Part shown: positions 11,450 through 22,374 of the stretch, in pieces
How the letters are laid out: each line of letters begins with the position of its first letter
How positions within the stretch are numbered: position 1 is the stretch's first letter
The notes under the pieces: generated by a model
What the model was told of the DNA's origin: nothing
Seen by the model: the letters and a program-made list of their open reading frames with translations, nothing else
Database searches by the model: none
Source: Skeletonema tropicum
Lineage: Eukaryota > Bacillariophyta > Thalassiosirophyceae > Thalassiosirales > Thalassiosiraceae
Assembly: GCA_037178625.1 (NCBI GenBank)
Contig: CM074131.1
Span: forward strand, 1,426,001 to 1,490,000
Length of the DNA stretch: 64,000 nt
Reading direction: 5' to 3'
Translations under genes and position numbers: made by a program

Positions 11450-12887
11450 CAGCTGTCTTCACGAGATTGCGGACTTTCATTCAAGTTTCGAATTCCTTCG
11501 TAGGTTTGGTACAAATGACGTAATGAGTCTTATGAAAATCACTTGGGCCGATTTCCCTCAACTCATCACTCATCGAGCACCTCTCCACACAAAATGATGC
11601 CAACCATGGCCAAATTCCGGCGCCTACTACACATACCACATTGACATCTGTCATATCCCTATGCACTAATTGAGTTCTAATATATGTTTAGATGTGATTG
11701 AACCTTTAGGGATATCCTGGAACATAAAAAGTGAGAGCAGGAGATAAAAATTCTGAAGCACACATCAACATCACCTCCAGCGACAACCACATAACAACAT
11801 CAATGGACTATGGCGAGTCTTCATACATATATTGTGCTCTCAACTCGGTAGACGACGTCCTATTACTATAGTGAGTCATGATTTCGTGATCTCTGCCTTG
11901 ATCAGCAGGTTTTGGCGGCAGAAATACGAGTAAGATAGCCAGTCAAAAAATTCATCTCCGTCGCGATATAGTCTCACATAGTACCGAAGAATCAACGCCC
12001 CAACACTACTGATACAGTAGATCAAGTTGGACACCGCATCAGCCGATAACAGTATAACATTATCGTGCTTGTGCAGCCGACAACACAATTGCTAATCTTC
12101 AGAAGTCTTGAGTGTAGCCTCTTTGTTGGTACGACAGTCAATGTCGATTATTGTTGGAGGAGGCATTCTCGGATAGAGGCAGATTCATATGTACCAATAC
12201 ACATTGTGGAAGTCTGTGATAAACAAAATCCCAACAAGAGTAATACAGCTAGCGGTCAATTGATGTTTTGATCAGCATAGAGGAATTTAGCTATAGAGAT
12301 AACTCTCCGCTCGCGAATTGGAATCAAGTCCAGATGTTATGCTTCAATTTAATAATATCGTTCATTGCCGACGGCATTGATATTACTGCAGACCATCCTG
12401 ATTCATTTATGAAAGTTACACGAGGCTCTACGAGATCAGACTTATCATTAGGCGATCAATGTGGGCGACTTGCAACAATTCACGGCATGTGAGCAAGACT
12501 TGGAGATAAGTCCATCCCGGACGAAGCAACAAGCAAACATGCGCTCAAAGAGAAGTGGACTGTGAAACTGTTTAGAAATGATGTGCAGATAATGAAGAGT
12601 AATACAATGGTAATGTGATATTTAAATTGAGTGATAGCAACAGCTTGGAGAAACTCATTACATTTTCATTTCGATCCATATATACAACATATTATCTTTA
12701 AACAGCATGCGATGAGTAGCATCATTTATACGTTCTGAAATAATATCGTCACAAGGCCGCCAACTTCATAGATGTCTATATCTTGTCGCGTGTTGGTTTC
12801 TTCATTTGCATTCGTCAGTATGGTGCTGCTGTAGTACTTCTATCTTTTGTGTCATTCATGTAACAGTTGATGCCTACAATCACTGCA
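11450..12887. other. Gene-free stretch, probable half of a TA-inserted element
   Basis: Starts with CAGCTGTCTTCA directly after a TA dinucleotide. The same sequence starts again at 15793, also after TA. No open frame longer than about 75 codons resembles a protein. I read it as one part of a decayed or non-autonomous transposon; no transposase is visible. Confidence 0.35.
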
Positions 12888-13078
12888 AACAAAAAGGTGG
12901 TCACAGGGTGATCATAAGTCAGGCCGGCCACTCTGTGACCACACGAAAAAGTGGTCGCAGAGTGTCCAAAAAATCGTCCGACCGCCGTCCGGAAATCTGC
13001 CGCCACCCTATGACCACCGTCGATCGCGACGGCTCTTGGATCCAATGGCCACCCTACGGCCGTGAAGAGCAAGAGTTC
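12888..13078. repeat. GTGGTC / CCACYCT motif repeat, copy 1
   Basis: Starts with CACTGCAAACAAAAAG then GGTCACAGGGTG, followed by inverted and direct variants such as CACTCTGTGACCAC, GTGGTCGCAGAGTG and CACCCTATGACCAC. The same opening occurs at 16625, and a variant cluster lies at 17930-18048. It abuts the palindrome element at 13079. Confidence 0.75.
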
Positions 13079-13974
13079 TGTTACATCGAATCCTAGGATT
13101 CTGAAAATCCTAGGATTCGATACCGGCGAATCCTTGGATTTCGGAATCCTAGGATTCTTGAGGGGGCTGCACATCGAATCCTTGGATTGTCCGAATCCTA
13201 GGATTCCTGCCTCCGAATCCTAGGATTCGCCGGCTCTGATCCATCGAATCCTTGGATTGATGGGCGAAGACGAAGACACCTCGACCGACCATGACACGAT
13301 ATCGCTGCTATGCAGCAGTAGATAAGGAGGGGCATGAAGTAATTACAAAGGCAACCAACCCGCCCCCTCGCCTCTAATATGATTAAAGACGACGGCTTAG
13401 TCACCTGGAGCGGAAGGAAACGCCACGACGTCGCCTACACGGTACAAAAAGTTTGCATAATTATTCGTTTCCGTCGAACAAACAATCGACTACAATTCAA
13501 TGCAAACGGCGAAGATATCGATCAAACAAGCATTAAAAATTCATTATTACGATAACATGCATTTGTGGGAGCCATATTAATGATAGATTGAGGGGAATAT
13601 GACATTTATCAAGTATTACTTCTAATAATTTACATCACATACCAACAATTAAAAATAACATAGCCTATCTGATACTTTAAACTCTGTATTATGTACCACC
13701 AACACATGCACATCCATTAGAAGCGTATGATTGAATGGTACATGAATAACAACTCATTTGTTGTTATTGACTTTGTTGTTATCGGCTATCTCGAGTGCTG
13801 ATTGTTGCGTACTCTGGATGTGAAAATTAAATTATGTCGGTCGACATGTGTATTGGCGATGGTAGCGCCGAGAATAATAACGGTCGAGAGAACATCGTCG
13901 GAATAATAATCTAAAATAATGTGAAGTAAGTATCTGCTATGTTGTTGCTGCAGTAGTAGCCCTCTCTAGTTAGG
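13079..13974 (-). mobile_element. Palindrome-ended element, copy A, main part in reverse
   Basis: The reverse complement matches 21246-22152 along its whole length, with few differences seen by eye. It starts with the right terminus (TGTTACATCGAATCC when read on this strand) and carries at least seven GAATCCTAGGATTC or GAATCCTTGGATT units by 13250. The interior holds no convincing gene. It breaks off at CCTCTCTAGT near 13970, and the missing piece resumes at 15735. Confidence 0.85.
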
Positions 13975-15734
13975 TGGCCATCGCTGTCATGCTTGGAAAG
14001 CCCCACAATCAAGCGCCGCGCGTGGAGGAGAAGGTGCTTGGAAAGCCCCACAAGCGCCGCGCGTGGAGGAGAAGGAGGCTCCGCGCGCTTGGAAAAAACG
14101 AATCCATCTATCACTTGAGCCGGAGGTAACTTTTACGCAACCTTAAAATCAGACACCACTAGGGTTATTTTCCAATTTATCCAAAGAGAAAGGGTCAGCT
14201 GTGTGTAAGAAAAATTTCCTAACCTTAATGAAAAACGTTACCGTTTTAAGGCTATTTGCGTCTAATGTAGCTTACACATGAAGATGGTTAGAAGAAGATT
14301 ATGTGTTTTGAGAAAGCACAAGCAAGATCGACTGAGGCTGTGCCTGCATGCCGTCCTACCTACCTCCACAAAGTTTGGATCTTCATCACGAGGAGACATG
14401 CCCTTCAATTTCTCCCATTCGGAAACACACTTTGACAACGCCTCGCTCATAATTGCGGAAGGCTCAAATGCACGGAGTCATCCCATTGCTTCCAGTAGAT
14501 CTGCCTGCTCCACAATGTGCAACGTGCCAAAGCAAAGCCGAAGTCCGAAGTCATCAAAGACCAAAGAATGTTATGCCAGCAATTTCAAACCAACGAAGTA
14601 GTGTCCGATGCTAATCAGTTAATGATGAGTTTGGATAGGTTTGTGTCAAGTTGAGGTCCTCAAAAATGCATCCAAGACTGATATAAGAGACAAAGAAGCA
14701 CAAAATTACAACGAGAACAAGAAGAGCAGAGAGAACAACAAACTCAACAAGTCAAACTCCAAGGCTCTTAAGGATGCATTCACCTCTGCCGGCTGCCGGG
14801 CTATGCAGTTAGCAGTAAAGGATCAGTATTACCTGTTGGCAATGATCAAGAGGAAGTCTTGGCAGACAAAATCCCTGTAACAAAATGCTGCGATGTACGA
14901 TGTAGAGATGAGCTTGAATTATCAAGGTCGGCGAGTAACTCGAACAGTATCAATGGAAAAGCAAGAAAACAAGCGCAAGGCCACTTTTCTTCTCGAAATA
15001 TCATAAACTGTCTCTGATAGCTCTACAACTATCAATAGTAATGCATGGACTTCTTCTTCTACTGTGACCTGTCGGATCACATGCGCTTAATCTTGATGAG
15101 TGTCAAACGACTGAACTGCCTGCGCAAAGAATGGCGCGAATGGAGGAACGTTTGGGGCATCTTCTTCAGTGCATACCAGTGTCAGTTTGCAAGCTTACGC
15201 GTCCTTGCCTCAGAGACTGGAGGCACGCCTCTATCCTTCTTCCACGTATCTGGATCCTGATGCATCGTAGCAGAAGAAACACGGTTGCCTTCAACAAATT
15301 CTGGGTGGAGAAGATGGCTGCAGGGGTTTCCTTCATATGCAATTCTGATGGCAGTGGCAAGCAGATTGATGCAACAGTCAGGCATTTCCGCCTCTTGAAG
15401 AATGGCAACTTGCCACGCAGCTTAAGGAGATTTAAGGATATCTTACACTTTGTATCACTTCTTTTATTCTCTACTGTGTCTGTAACACATGCACGCCCGC
15501 AGTGCCAAAATAGAGATCTCTAATCCGCTATTTACGATGTCGTCAAGAAATCGCATTTCCTCAACCAAAAAGACAAACATCTTGGACGGAGGAGCAGGGT
15601 GTCCTCCGGATGCAGCAATTGCAGATTCACAATGCATAATTGATTCTTCTACGCACAACAACTTCAACCTACCAAAATTACTACTATCACACCAGCTCCA
15701 AACCCAAGCAGGCATCTCTTCGTGTTGCCTCTTG
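13975..15734. other. Insertion within copy A carrying gene-like fragments
   Basis: This 1.76-kb segment interrupts copy A, with TAGG at both junctions. It starts with a duplicated GC-rich unit (GCTTGGAAAGCCCCAC twice, 13990-14075). Short frames look protein-like but are interrupted: on the minus strand 14450-14360 (MSEALSKCVSEWEKLKG...), and on the plus strand around 14640-14880 (Lys/Asn-rich) and 15131-15200 (RMARMEERLGHLLQC). None gives an intact or recognisable gene. I read it as inserted DNA with decayed exons. Confidence 0.4.
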
Positions 15735-15792
15735 TAGGCGTTACTTCATCATCGTGGAGTTCTTTTTCAAGCAAGCCCTTGCCAGAATTCTA
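15735..15792 (-). repeat. Remaining inner piece of copy A
   Basis: TAGGCGTTACTTCATCATCG onward is the reverse complement of about 21194-21250. It stops at the centre of the same palindrome that is broken at 11449, and again joins TA-CAGCTGTCTTCA. Confidence 0.75.
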
Positions 15793-16624
15793 CAGCTGTC
15801 TTCAGCTCATCGCGGATCCCCGTAGAATTTAATTCCTACTGTAAAAACATACCATTGACTCGACTCATCTCCCATCTCCCATCAAAACACAACAACATCT
15901 TCACCATGATAGTAATATTTCACTACATAGTCCGGTAGCAGCAGCTCGCAACAGAAATACAAAACAACAAATTCATCCTTTGGCAACGAATAGAAATAAT
16001 ATCGGCTTCATATTCGATATATATCAGAGTCTCTTACCCAACCGCTGCTTCGAAACTCTTGCCACCGTCACGTCCCAAAAATCGTGTACGTCTCGTTCCA
16101 TCGCCACCCTTCGAAGACTTGTTTTAGGCCATAAAGAACACAATAATGCAATGAGATCATCCCTGACTTAGCGTTGATATGAAATATGAGTGTATATGTA
16201 ATCGAGGAGTATAAAATGCCGGCCTTGAGGATGCAACAAAAATTATTTTACACAAGTTGCGTTGTCGATGATAAATGCAATTTTTGAGTATTTACCTCTT
16301 CTGGAGTATGGCACCGCCGCAGCAAATCGATCATGGAATGAATGAAGAATGTTTTCATTCGCTACGCTACCGCCGATAATGAATATGATCTTGATTGCTT
16401 GGTTCAATTTTGTAAGCTTTATGAGGTTACATCATGATGATGAATGTGTAGTGATGTAATGACGAGACACAACAACTCTGATCAAAAGACGAACAATAAC
16501 AAACCCAGCACCCATCAAACAACAATCCATAGGTGTAATGTGATCGACAAGCAATGCAATTATATATCTTGGCAAGTTGATGGAACATATTTTTGTGTCG
16601 CCAGAATCCATTGCAAGTACAAAC
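15793..16624. other. Gene-free stretch, probable other half of the TA-inserted element
   Basis: Begins CAGCTGTCTTCA and then GCGG nine bases later, in the same spacing as at 11450. There is no open frame of note. Confidence 0.3.
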
Positions 16625-16860
16625 CCAATGAATCACTGCAAACAAAAAGCTGGTCACAGGGTGGTCAAACGCGTGATTTGGCGTGTAGCGGACAGGGAGC
16701 GGCCACCCTATGGCCATTTCCGCAAATTTCCGATTACGGAAAAATCTGCGGCCACCCCATGACCAATCTGTCAAAATCGAACGTTAAAATCAAGCTGGTG
16801 CCGCGAAATTGATTCCGAGATTGAACTCATGGCCACTCTATGGCCACAGTGACATTATTT
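16625..16860. repeat. GTGGTC / CCACYCT motif repeat, copy 2
   Basis: CACTGCAAACAAAAAG then CTGGTCACAGGGTGGTC, with later CCACCCTATGGCC, CCACCCCATGACC and CCACTCTATGGCCAC. Same family as 12888-13078. Confidence 0.7.
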
Positions 16861-17929
16861 TATCGCGGCGGCCCTAAGTAATTTTCATCTTGTGTATTTT
16901 TGACCGTTGCTTATTCATATCGCTTCTCATGTGCTTGTATACTATTTTGACCGTTGCTCGTTGCCGAAGATAATAAGAAGATCCTCACATATAAGTATCG
17001 CATCGCATCACACTATTATTATTGCGATCTCATACTTTGCAGCTTAGAAAGCGACGATTCCATAATTAATAAAAGTGCGTTGCGTATGCTAGCAACGACA
17101 TGAACATTCAAACCTATCCCTCCGGAATATCGCTCGGCCTCTGGTGGCATGCGATCTGCTGAGAGATTCTATTTTGTGCACATAATCCTCTGACGGAAAT
17201 AGGTGAGTTGGCGAAGAACAACACATGTAATCATAACGACTTCATTGCAATCTTTTTGCATCACTGCTCTCTACATTTATTTTATTTTCCCCTAGCCATC
17301 AACTCCTCTGGCATCGTTGTTTATTATTTATTTGGCGCTAAGACAATTGGTAGTATGATAGATGGAGAAATGCGGCGGCGTAAGCCAATAACAACAATAT
17401 TCAATGAGACCTTTCATCTCCTCCAAATCAGAAGGAAGCTGCAAAGGAACATGAAACACTGCGTCGGAGACTGCAGGAAAGACAGTGGGCTATGGGCAGC
17501 TTAGGGCAGCAGCATCGAAATTACCGATGGTGTGTACAAAATACATGAGGCCGGCTCTTTTTCAAACGATTCCTCTCTATTGTACAGTAAGTGAAAGTAT
17601 GGATGTTCACTACCTCATTGTTTCGTTTCCCTACCTCTTAATATCTTTATATATTAACACATTATCCTCCTCCTTTTATACTTTCACAAATGGCAAAAAG
17701 CGAGGAGTCTATGGGAGCAAAAACAAAATTCATAATGCCTGCAACAAGTAATGAGATCGGGGAGCTCACTATTATTCTATCACTCCTTTTTGCCCAACCA
17801 GTAGGGGAACGCCAGCTGCCTCCAAGAAGTCCATAGCAGTAGCGCCCGCGGCAAGCACTTGTAGAAATAATTTGTATTTAATAATATAGTCACTGCCACT
17901 GCATCCAGTATTTTAAGTTGACGAGTGGT
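16861..17929. other. Gene-poor stretch with possible exon fragment
   Basis: No intact gene. Near 17420-17540 one plus-strand frame reads PNQKEAAKEHETLRRRLQER, a coiled-coil-like string of about 45 codons between stops. It may be a captured or decayed exon; the source is unknown. Confidence 0.3.
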
Positions 17930-18049
17930 CGCAGAGTGACTGCAGAGTGGTTATAGTTTTTGATATGCTGATAGATGAGTGATCGTAGGGTGGGTGTAGA
18001 CGAGTGGTCATCGAGTGATCGGCAAAATGGAGTGGTCAAAGAGTGGAAC
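17930..18049. repeat. GTGGTC motif repeat, copy 3
   Basis: A run of GAGTGGTCGCAGAGTG-like units in direct orientation, ending next to the palindrome element at 18050, as the cluster at 12888 ends next to 13079. Confidence 0.6.
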
Positions 18050-18744
18050 TGTTACATCGAATCCTTGGATTTCCGAATCCTAGGATTCCTGCTCCGAATC
18101 CTAGGATTCGATAAAACATGACGTCCGAATCCTAGGATTCTGGCAAGGCTTGCTTGAAGAAGAACTCCACGATGATGAAGTAACGCCTACTAGAGAGGGC
18201 TACTGCTGCAGCAACAACATAGCAGATACTTACTTCACACTATTTTAGATTATGCCGACGATGTTCTCTCGACCGTTATTATTCTCGGCGCTACCATCGC
18301 CAATACACACGTCGACCGACATAATTTAATTTTCACATCCAGAGTACGCAACTTTTTGTACCGTGTAGGCGACGTCGTGGCGTTTCCTTCCGCTCCAGAT
18401 GACTAAGCCGTCGTATTTAATCATATTAGAGGCGAGGGAGCGAGTTGGTTGCCTTTGTAATTACTTGATGCCCCTCCTTATCTACTGCTGCATAGCAGCG
18501 ATATCGTATCATGGTCGGTCGAGGTGTCTTCATCTTCGCCCATCAATCCAAGGATTCGATGGATCAGAGCCGGCGAATCCTAGGATTCGGAGCAGGAATC
18601 CTAGGATTCGGAGACAGGAATCCTAGGATTCGGACAATCCAAGGATTCATGTTCAGCCCCCTCACGAATCCTAGGATTCCGAAGTCCAAGGATTCGCCGG
18701 CATCGAATCCTAGGATTTTCAGAATCCTAGGATTCGATGTAACA
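18050..18744 (+). mobile_element. Palindrome-ended element, copy B, internally deleted
   Basis: Bounded by TGTTACATCG and CGATGTAACA inverted ends. It matches 21106-22152 but lacks about 350 internal bases; the junction lies at GTACGCAAC followed by TTTTTGTACCG, with GCAAC/GCAAAC microhomology at the parent sites. About three palindrome units lie at the left end and seven or more at the right. Flanks are GAAC and GGTC, so there is no clear target duplication. No coding capacity. Confidence 0.85.
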
Positions 18745-19095
18745 GGTCGATGCATGGCGGCACTTTTCAGAGGCGGCACTGTCGCGTTGATGCGATGATG
18801 CCGTTATTCTTTATTATGTGCCATGATGCCGATGACGAGCGGATGAGATGAATGGAACTTCCGAGATTCCGGCCTTGTGCCCTGACACCACTTCTTGAAT
18901 CTTGAACAACAATTTGCAACCTCTTGCAACCGCATTGCTGACCGCGCCGCCGGCACCGACGCTAGCCGAGCTCAATCAAAGGCGAAGGCATGCTAGTCGA
19001 CACCAGCACCAGTCGTCGCCACCAATCCTCTACACAAGTTCAATCTACAGGTACTTTATAAAACTCTTCGCAAAGAAAGAAAGGGTAGCAACATC
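18745..19095. other. Upstream region of the DMT transporter gene
   Basis: 351 bp between the element and the start codon at 19096. It is presumably promoter and leader. No specific site is identified. Confidence 0.4.
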
Positions 19096-20274
19096 ATGGC
19101 AGAGCAACATCCATCAATGATATTGGTATACACCAACGCCATACTTTATGTGCTGTCAGGAGTGACGCAGCCAATACAAATGGCCTATGCAACTCATGCA
19201 GGTCTAGCCAACCCGAAGTGTCAACTGTACATGTTATTTTACTACATAGGACCAGCCTTAGCCATCTTTACATTTCGTTGTTCGCCTCGGAAACAATCAG
19301 ATGGTTCGATGCAACACTTATTATCCGGAGATGACCAAAAGAAACGGTACAATGCGCAAGATGATAACTCTCTTGCTGCATCATCGCAAAAGCCGAAAGA
19401 GATAGAAGAGGAAGAAGAACATTGGCCATCTGATAGAACGCTGCTTCTCAAAGCATCTGGTATAGCTAAGTTTGACTTATTTGCTCAATCAATGGTGTAC
19501 ACTGGAAACAATTTAGCCGGCCCAACAGTATTTGCAATTATTTACAGCTCAGTTACCATTTGGGCAGCCATATTCTCAAGAGTTTTGCTTTCGCGATCTA
19601 TGGTGAAACTCCAGTGGGCTGGTGTGTGTCTAGTCGTCCTTGGCTTGGCGTTGACTGCGCGTGACTCCAAAGCAGTGGGCGAAAATGTCTTAATGGGAGC
19701 AATTCTAGTCTTTGTTGGATCATCATTTCATGGATTGACGTATGTGATGTGTGAAAGAATTATGACGCCTTCTCCGAATGCCGACAATTCATTGAGTACA
19801 AATGACACTCCCAAAGAGAGAGATCATCTTTCTGCTCGTGCCAATTGTGCTATCCAAGGAACGGTTGCAACGTTGGCGTTTCTACTTTGGCAAATATTCT
19901 ACACACTGCCGCGCCTTGAGCCGCTGATTTTGGCCCCTATGAGAGAATCGGACACAACTGCACTTGAAGCTTTGTTCATATTAGGATCCATTACAGTTTC
20001 GAGCTTTGTGCACTCCCTGACGTACTATGGGACTCTGAAGTATTTTCCAGGTGGAGCAACATCTGCAGGTATACTAAAGGGTCTACAAGCAGTACTTGTT
20101 TTTGCAGCTGGTGCCTATTTCCTTTGTGAGAAGTGGGGTGGTAGAGAAATGTGCTGGAGCGATTCTAAATTTGTCAGTCTAGTGGTAGTAGTTAGTGGAA
20201 TAATGATGTATGGAGCTTTCACAGAGAAGAAGGGCACAAAGAATGTGGCAAATGAAGACGTGGACATTCTCTGA
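19096..20274 (+). CDS. Drug/metabolite transporter (DMT, EamA/SLC35-like)
   Basis: Single-exon gene for a 392-residue multi-pass membrane protein. Hydrophobic segments fit the DMT fold of two repeated halves: IYSSVTIWAAIFSRVLLSRS and QWAGVCLVVLGLALTA (TM3-TM4 type) in the first half, and GTLKYFPGGATSAGILKG then VLVFAAGAYFLCEKWGG in the second. This pattern is shared by nucleotide-sugar and EamA transporters. The substrate cannot be read from sequence. A charged cytosolic loop (about residues 58-112) and another between halves are longer than usual. The start is the first ATG (MAEQHPS). The 5' side is 351 bp from a palindrome-ended element. Confidence 0.8.
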   Translation: MAEQHPSMILVYTNAILYVLSGVTQPIQMAYATHAGLANPKCQLYMLFYYIGPALAIFTFRCSPRKQSDGSMQHLLSGDDQKKRYNAQDDNSLAASSQKPKEIEEEEEHWPSDRTLLLKASGIAKFDLFAQSMVYTGNNLAGPTVFAIIYSSVTIWAAIFSRVLLSRSMVKLQWAGVCLVVLGLALTARDSKAVGENVLMGAILVFVGSSFHGLTYVMCERIMTPSPNADNSLSTNDTPKERDHLSARANCAIQGTVATLAFLLWQIFYTLPRLEPLILAPMRESDTTALEALFILGSITVSSFVHSLTYYGTLKYFPGGATSAGILKGLQAVLVFAAGAYFLCEKWGGREMCWSDSKFVSLVVVVSGIMMYGAFTEKKGTKNVANEDVDIL

Positions 20275-21105
20275 GTAATATCAATTTTTGTTGCGACAAG
20301 GTCAGTCGAAGACTTTGAATTCCGTTTTTGTAAAGTGTAAAGTGTACGTGTATAGTGATACAATAAGAAAGATGCCTTTTGTAATTATTTCGTCGCATTT
20401 GGGATGGCTGTGTGCCAACTGCCAACGCCGAATTTGTCTAGAGAGAGAAAGACAGGGACTCACAAACCTCAAACTTGCAATTTTGTGGGGCATTGGAATT
20501 ATCGGACAACCAACATATAGAAACTCCAGTATGGTCAACAAAAGGATGTTGGATGGTGGTATTGGAAAATCATATTACACCCTAAAACATTATTTTGGCA
20601 ATCATTTGGCCAAAATCCCTAGATCAATTCACTAACAAAACACAGCGGGAAAGGCCATAAGCGATTTAGATGATTTTTTCCTGGTATAATTCCTACGTAG
20701 GCCTCCAAGTAGGAATTTTGGTGTTTCACTCACAAAACAACCATGATAAAAATGACTTTTACTACGGAGGCCAAAATCATGAAGATGGAGGAGATCCAGA
20801 AAGGCAATGATGACAAGGAATGAGTGTGCTAATATTGTGATGCCATAAGAAGTGAGGGCTTATTATCTACATGATGATGAGACCGAACGATGCAGCAGAA
20901 CAATGAATCACGAATGATGCCATCTGCCGAACAAAGTGATGAAGCGCGTCACCAGATGAGTGACGATGTGACAACTGAGACGGACCACGAGTCCTGTGTG
21001 CCATGGAATCCCGATAAGGATGATGTCTGAAGGACAGAGTCCTTATGCCATTCGGACAAAAGTGATTCGTGAGAATCAAAGTGAAAGACATGGCACAGAC
21101 AGATC
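20275..21105. other. Intergenic with a short inverted repeat
   Basis: No gene found. Near 20690 AATTCCTACGTAGG and AAGTAGGAATT form an imperfect hairpin of about 30 bases. The last bases before 21106 are GATC, the left copy of the element's target duplication. Confidence 0.4.
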
Positions 21106-22152
21106 TGTTACATCGAATCCTTGGATTTCCGAATCCTAGGATTCCTGCTCCGAATCCTAGGATTCGATAAAACATGACGTCCGAATCCTAGGATTCTGGC
21201 AAGGCTTGCTTGAAGAAGAACTCCACGATGATGAAGTAACGCCTACTAGAGAGGGCTACTGCTGCAGCAACAACATAGCAGATACTTACTTCACACTATT
21301 TTAGATTATGCCGACGATGTTCTCTCGACCGTTATTATTCTCGGCGCTACCATCGCCAATACACATGTCGACCGACATAATTTCATTTTCACATCCAGAG
21401 TACGCAACAATCAGCACTCGAGATAGCCGATAACAACAAAGTCAATAACAACAAATGAGTTGTTATTCATGTACCATTCAATCATACGCTTCTAATGGAT
21501 GTGGTGTTGGTGGTACATAATACAGAGTTTAAAGTATCAGATAGGCTATGTTATTTTTAATTGTTGGTATGTGATGTAAATTATTAGAAGTAATACTTGA
21601 TAAATATGATGTTCCCCTCAATCTATCATTAATATGGCTCCCACAAATGCATGTTATCGTAATAATGAATTTTTAATGCTTGCTTGATCGATATCTTCGC
21701 CGTTTGCATTGAATTGTAGTCGATTGTTTGTTCGACGGAAACGAATAATTATGCAAACTTTTTGTACCGTGTAGGCGACGTCGTGGCGTTTCCTTCCGCT
21801 CCAGGTGACTAAGCCGTCGTCTTTAATCATATTAGAGGCGAGGGGGCGGGTTGGTTGCCTTTGTAATTACTTGATGCCCCTCCTTATCTACTGCTGCATA
21901 GCAGCGATATCGTGTCATGGTCGGTCGAGGTGTCTTCGTCTTCGCCCATCAATCCAAGGATTCGATGGATCAGAGCCGGCGAATCCTAGGATTCGGAGGC
22001 AGGAATCCTAGGATTCGGAGGCAGGAATCCTAGGATTCGGACAATCCAAGGATTCGATGTGCAGCCCCCTCACGAATCCTAGGATTCCGAAATCCAAGGA
22101 TTCGCCGGTATCGAATCCTAGGATTTTCAGAATCCTAGGATTCGATGTAACA
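21106..22152 (+). mobile_element. Palindrome-ended non-autonomous element, copy C (full length)
   Basis: 1047-bp element with TGTTACATCGAATCC and GGATTCGATGTAACA as inverted ends, flanked on both sides by GATC (21102-21105 and 22153-22156), a likely 4-bp target duplication. The left end has three palindrome units and the right end about seven, built from GAATCCTAGGATTC (a perfect 14-bp palindrome) and GAATCCTTGGATT variants. Between them is AT-rich DNA with no gene-like frame. It resembles a MITE in size and structure, but I do not recognise the superfamily. Its right end lies 223 bp upstream of the permease start codon. Confidence 0.85.
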
Positions 22153-22374
22153 GATCATCGTCAACAACGAACGTGAGCGAAGAGCGTAGCGCCACCAAGC
22201 ACTCGCAAATCGCAAACGGCGGTATGTAGCTGAAGTTGGACTGAGCCTTCTCTCCTAGTTGACTGGCTGCGTCGCGTAGGTGTCTGAAGGTAGCGTGCCG
22301 TGCCTCGACGCGAGGTTTCTGTGTTGATTTGCAAATCGGCTTGTTTCTTTGTGCGTATAGTGCAAGGATCGAGG

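Noticed and set aside
14278..14601. 107-codon plus-strand frame as a gene
   Set aside because: Composition is poor and the opposite strand looks more protein-like in part. It lies within an insertion full of broken frames.
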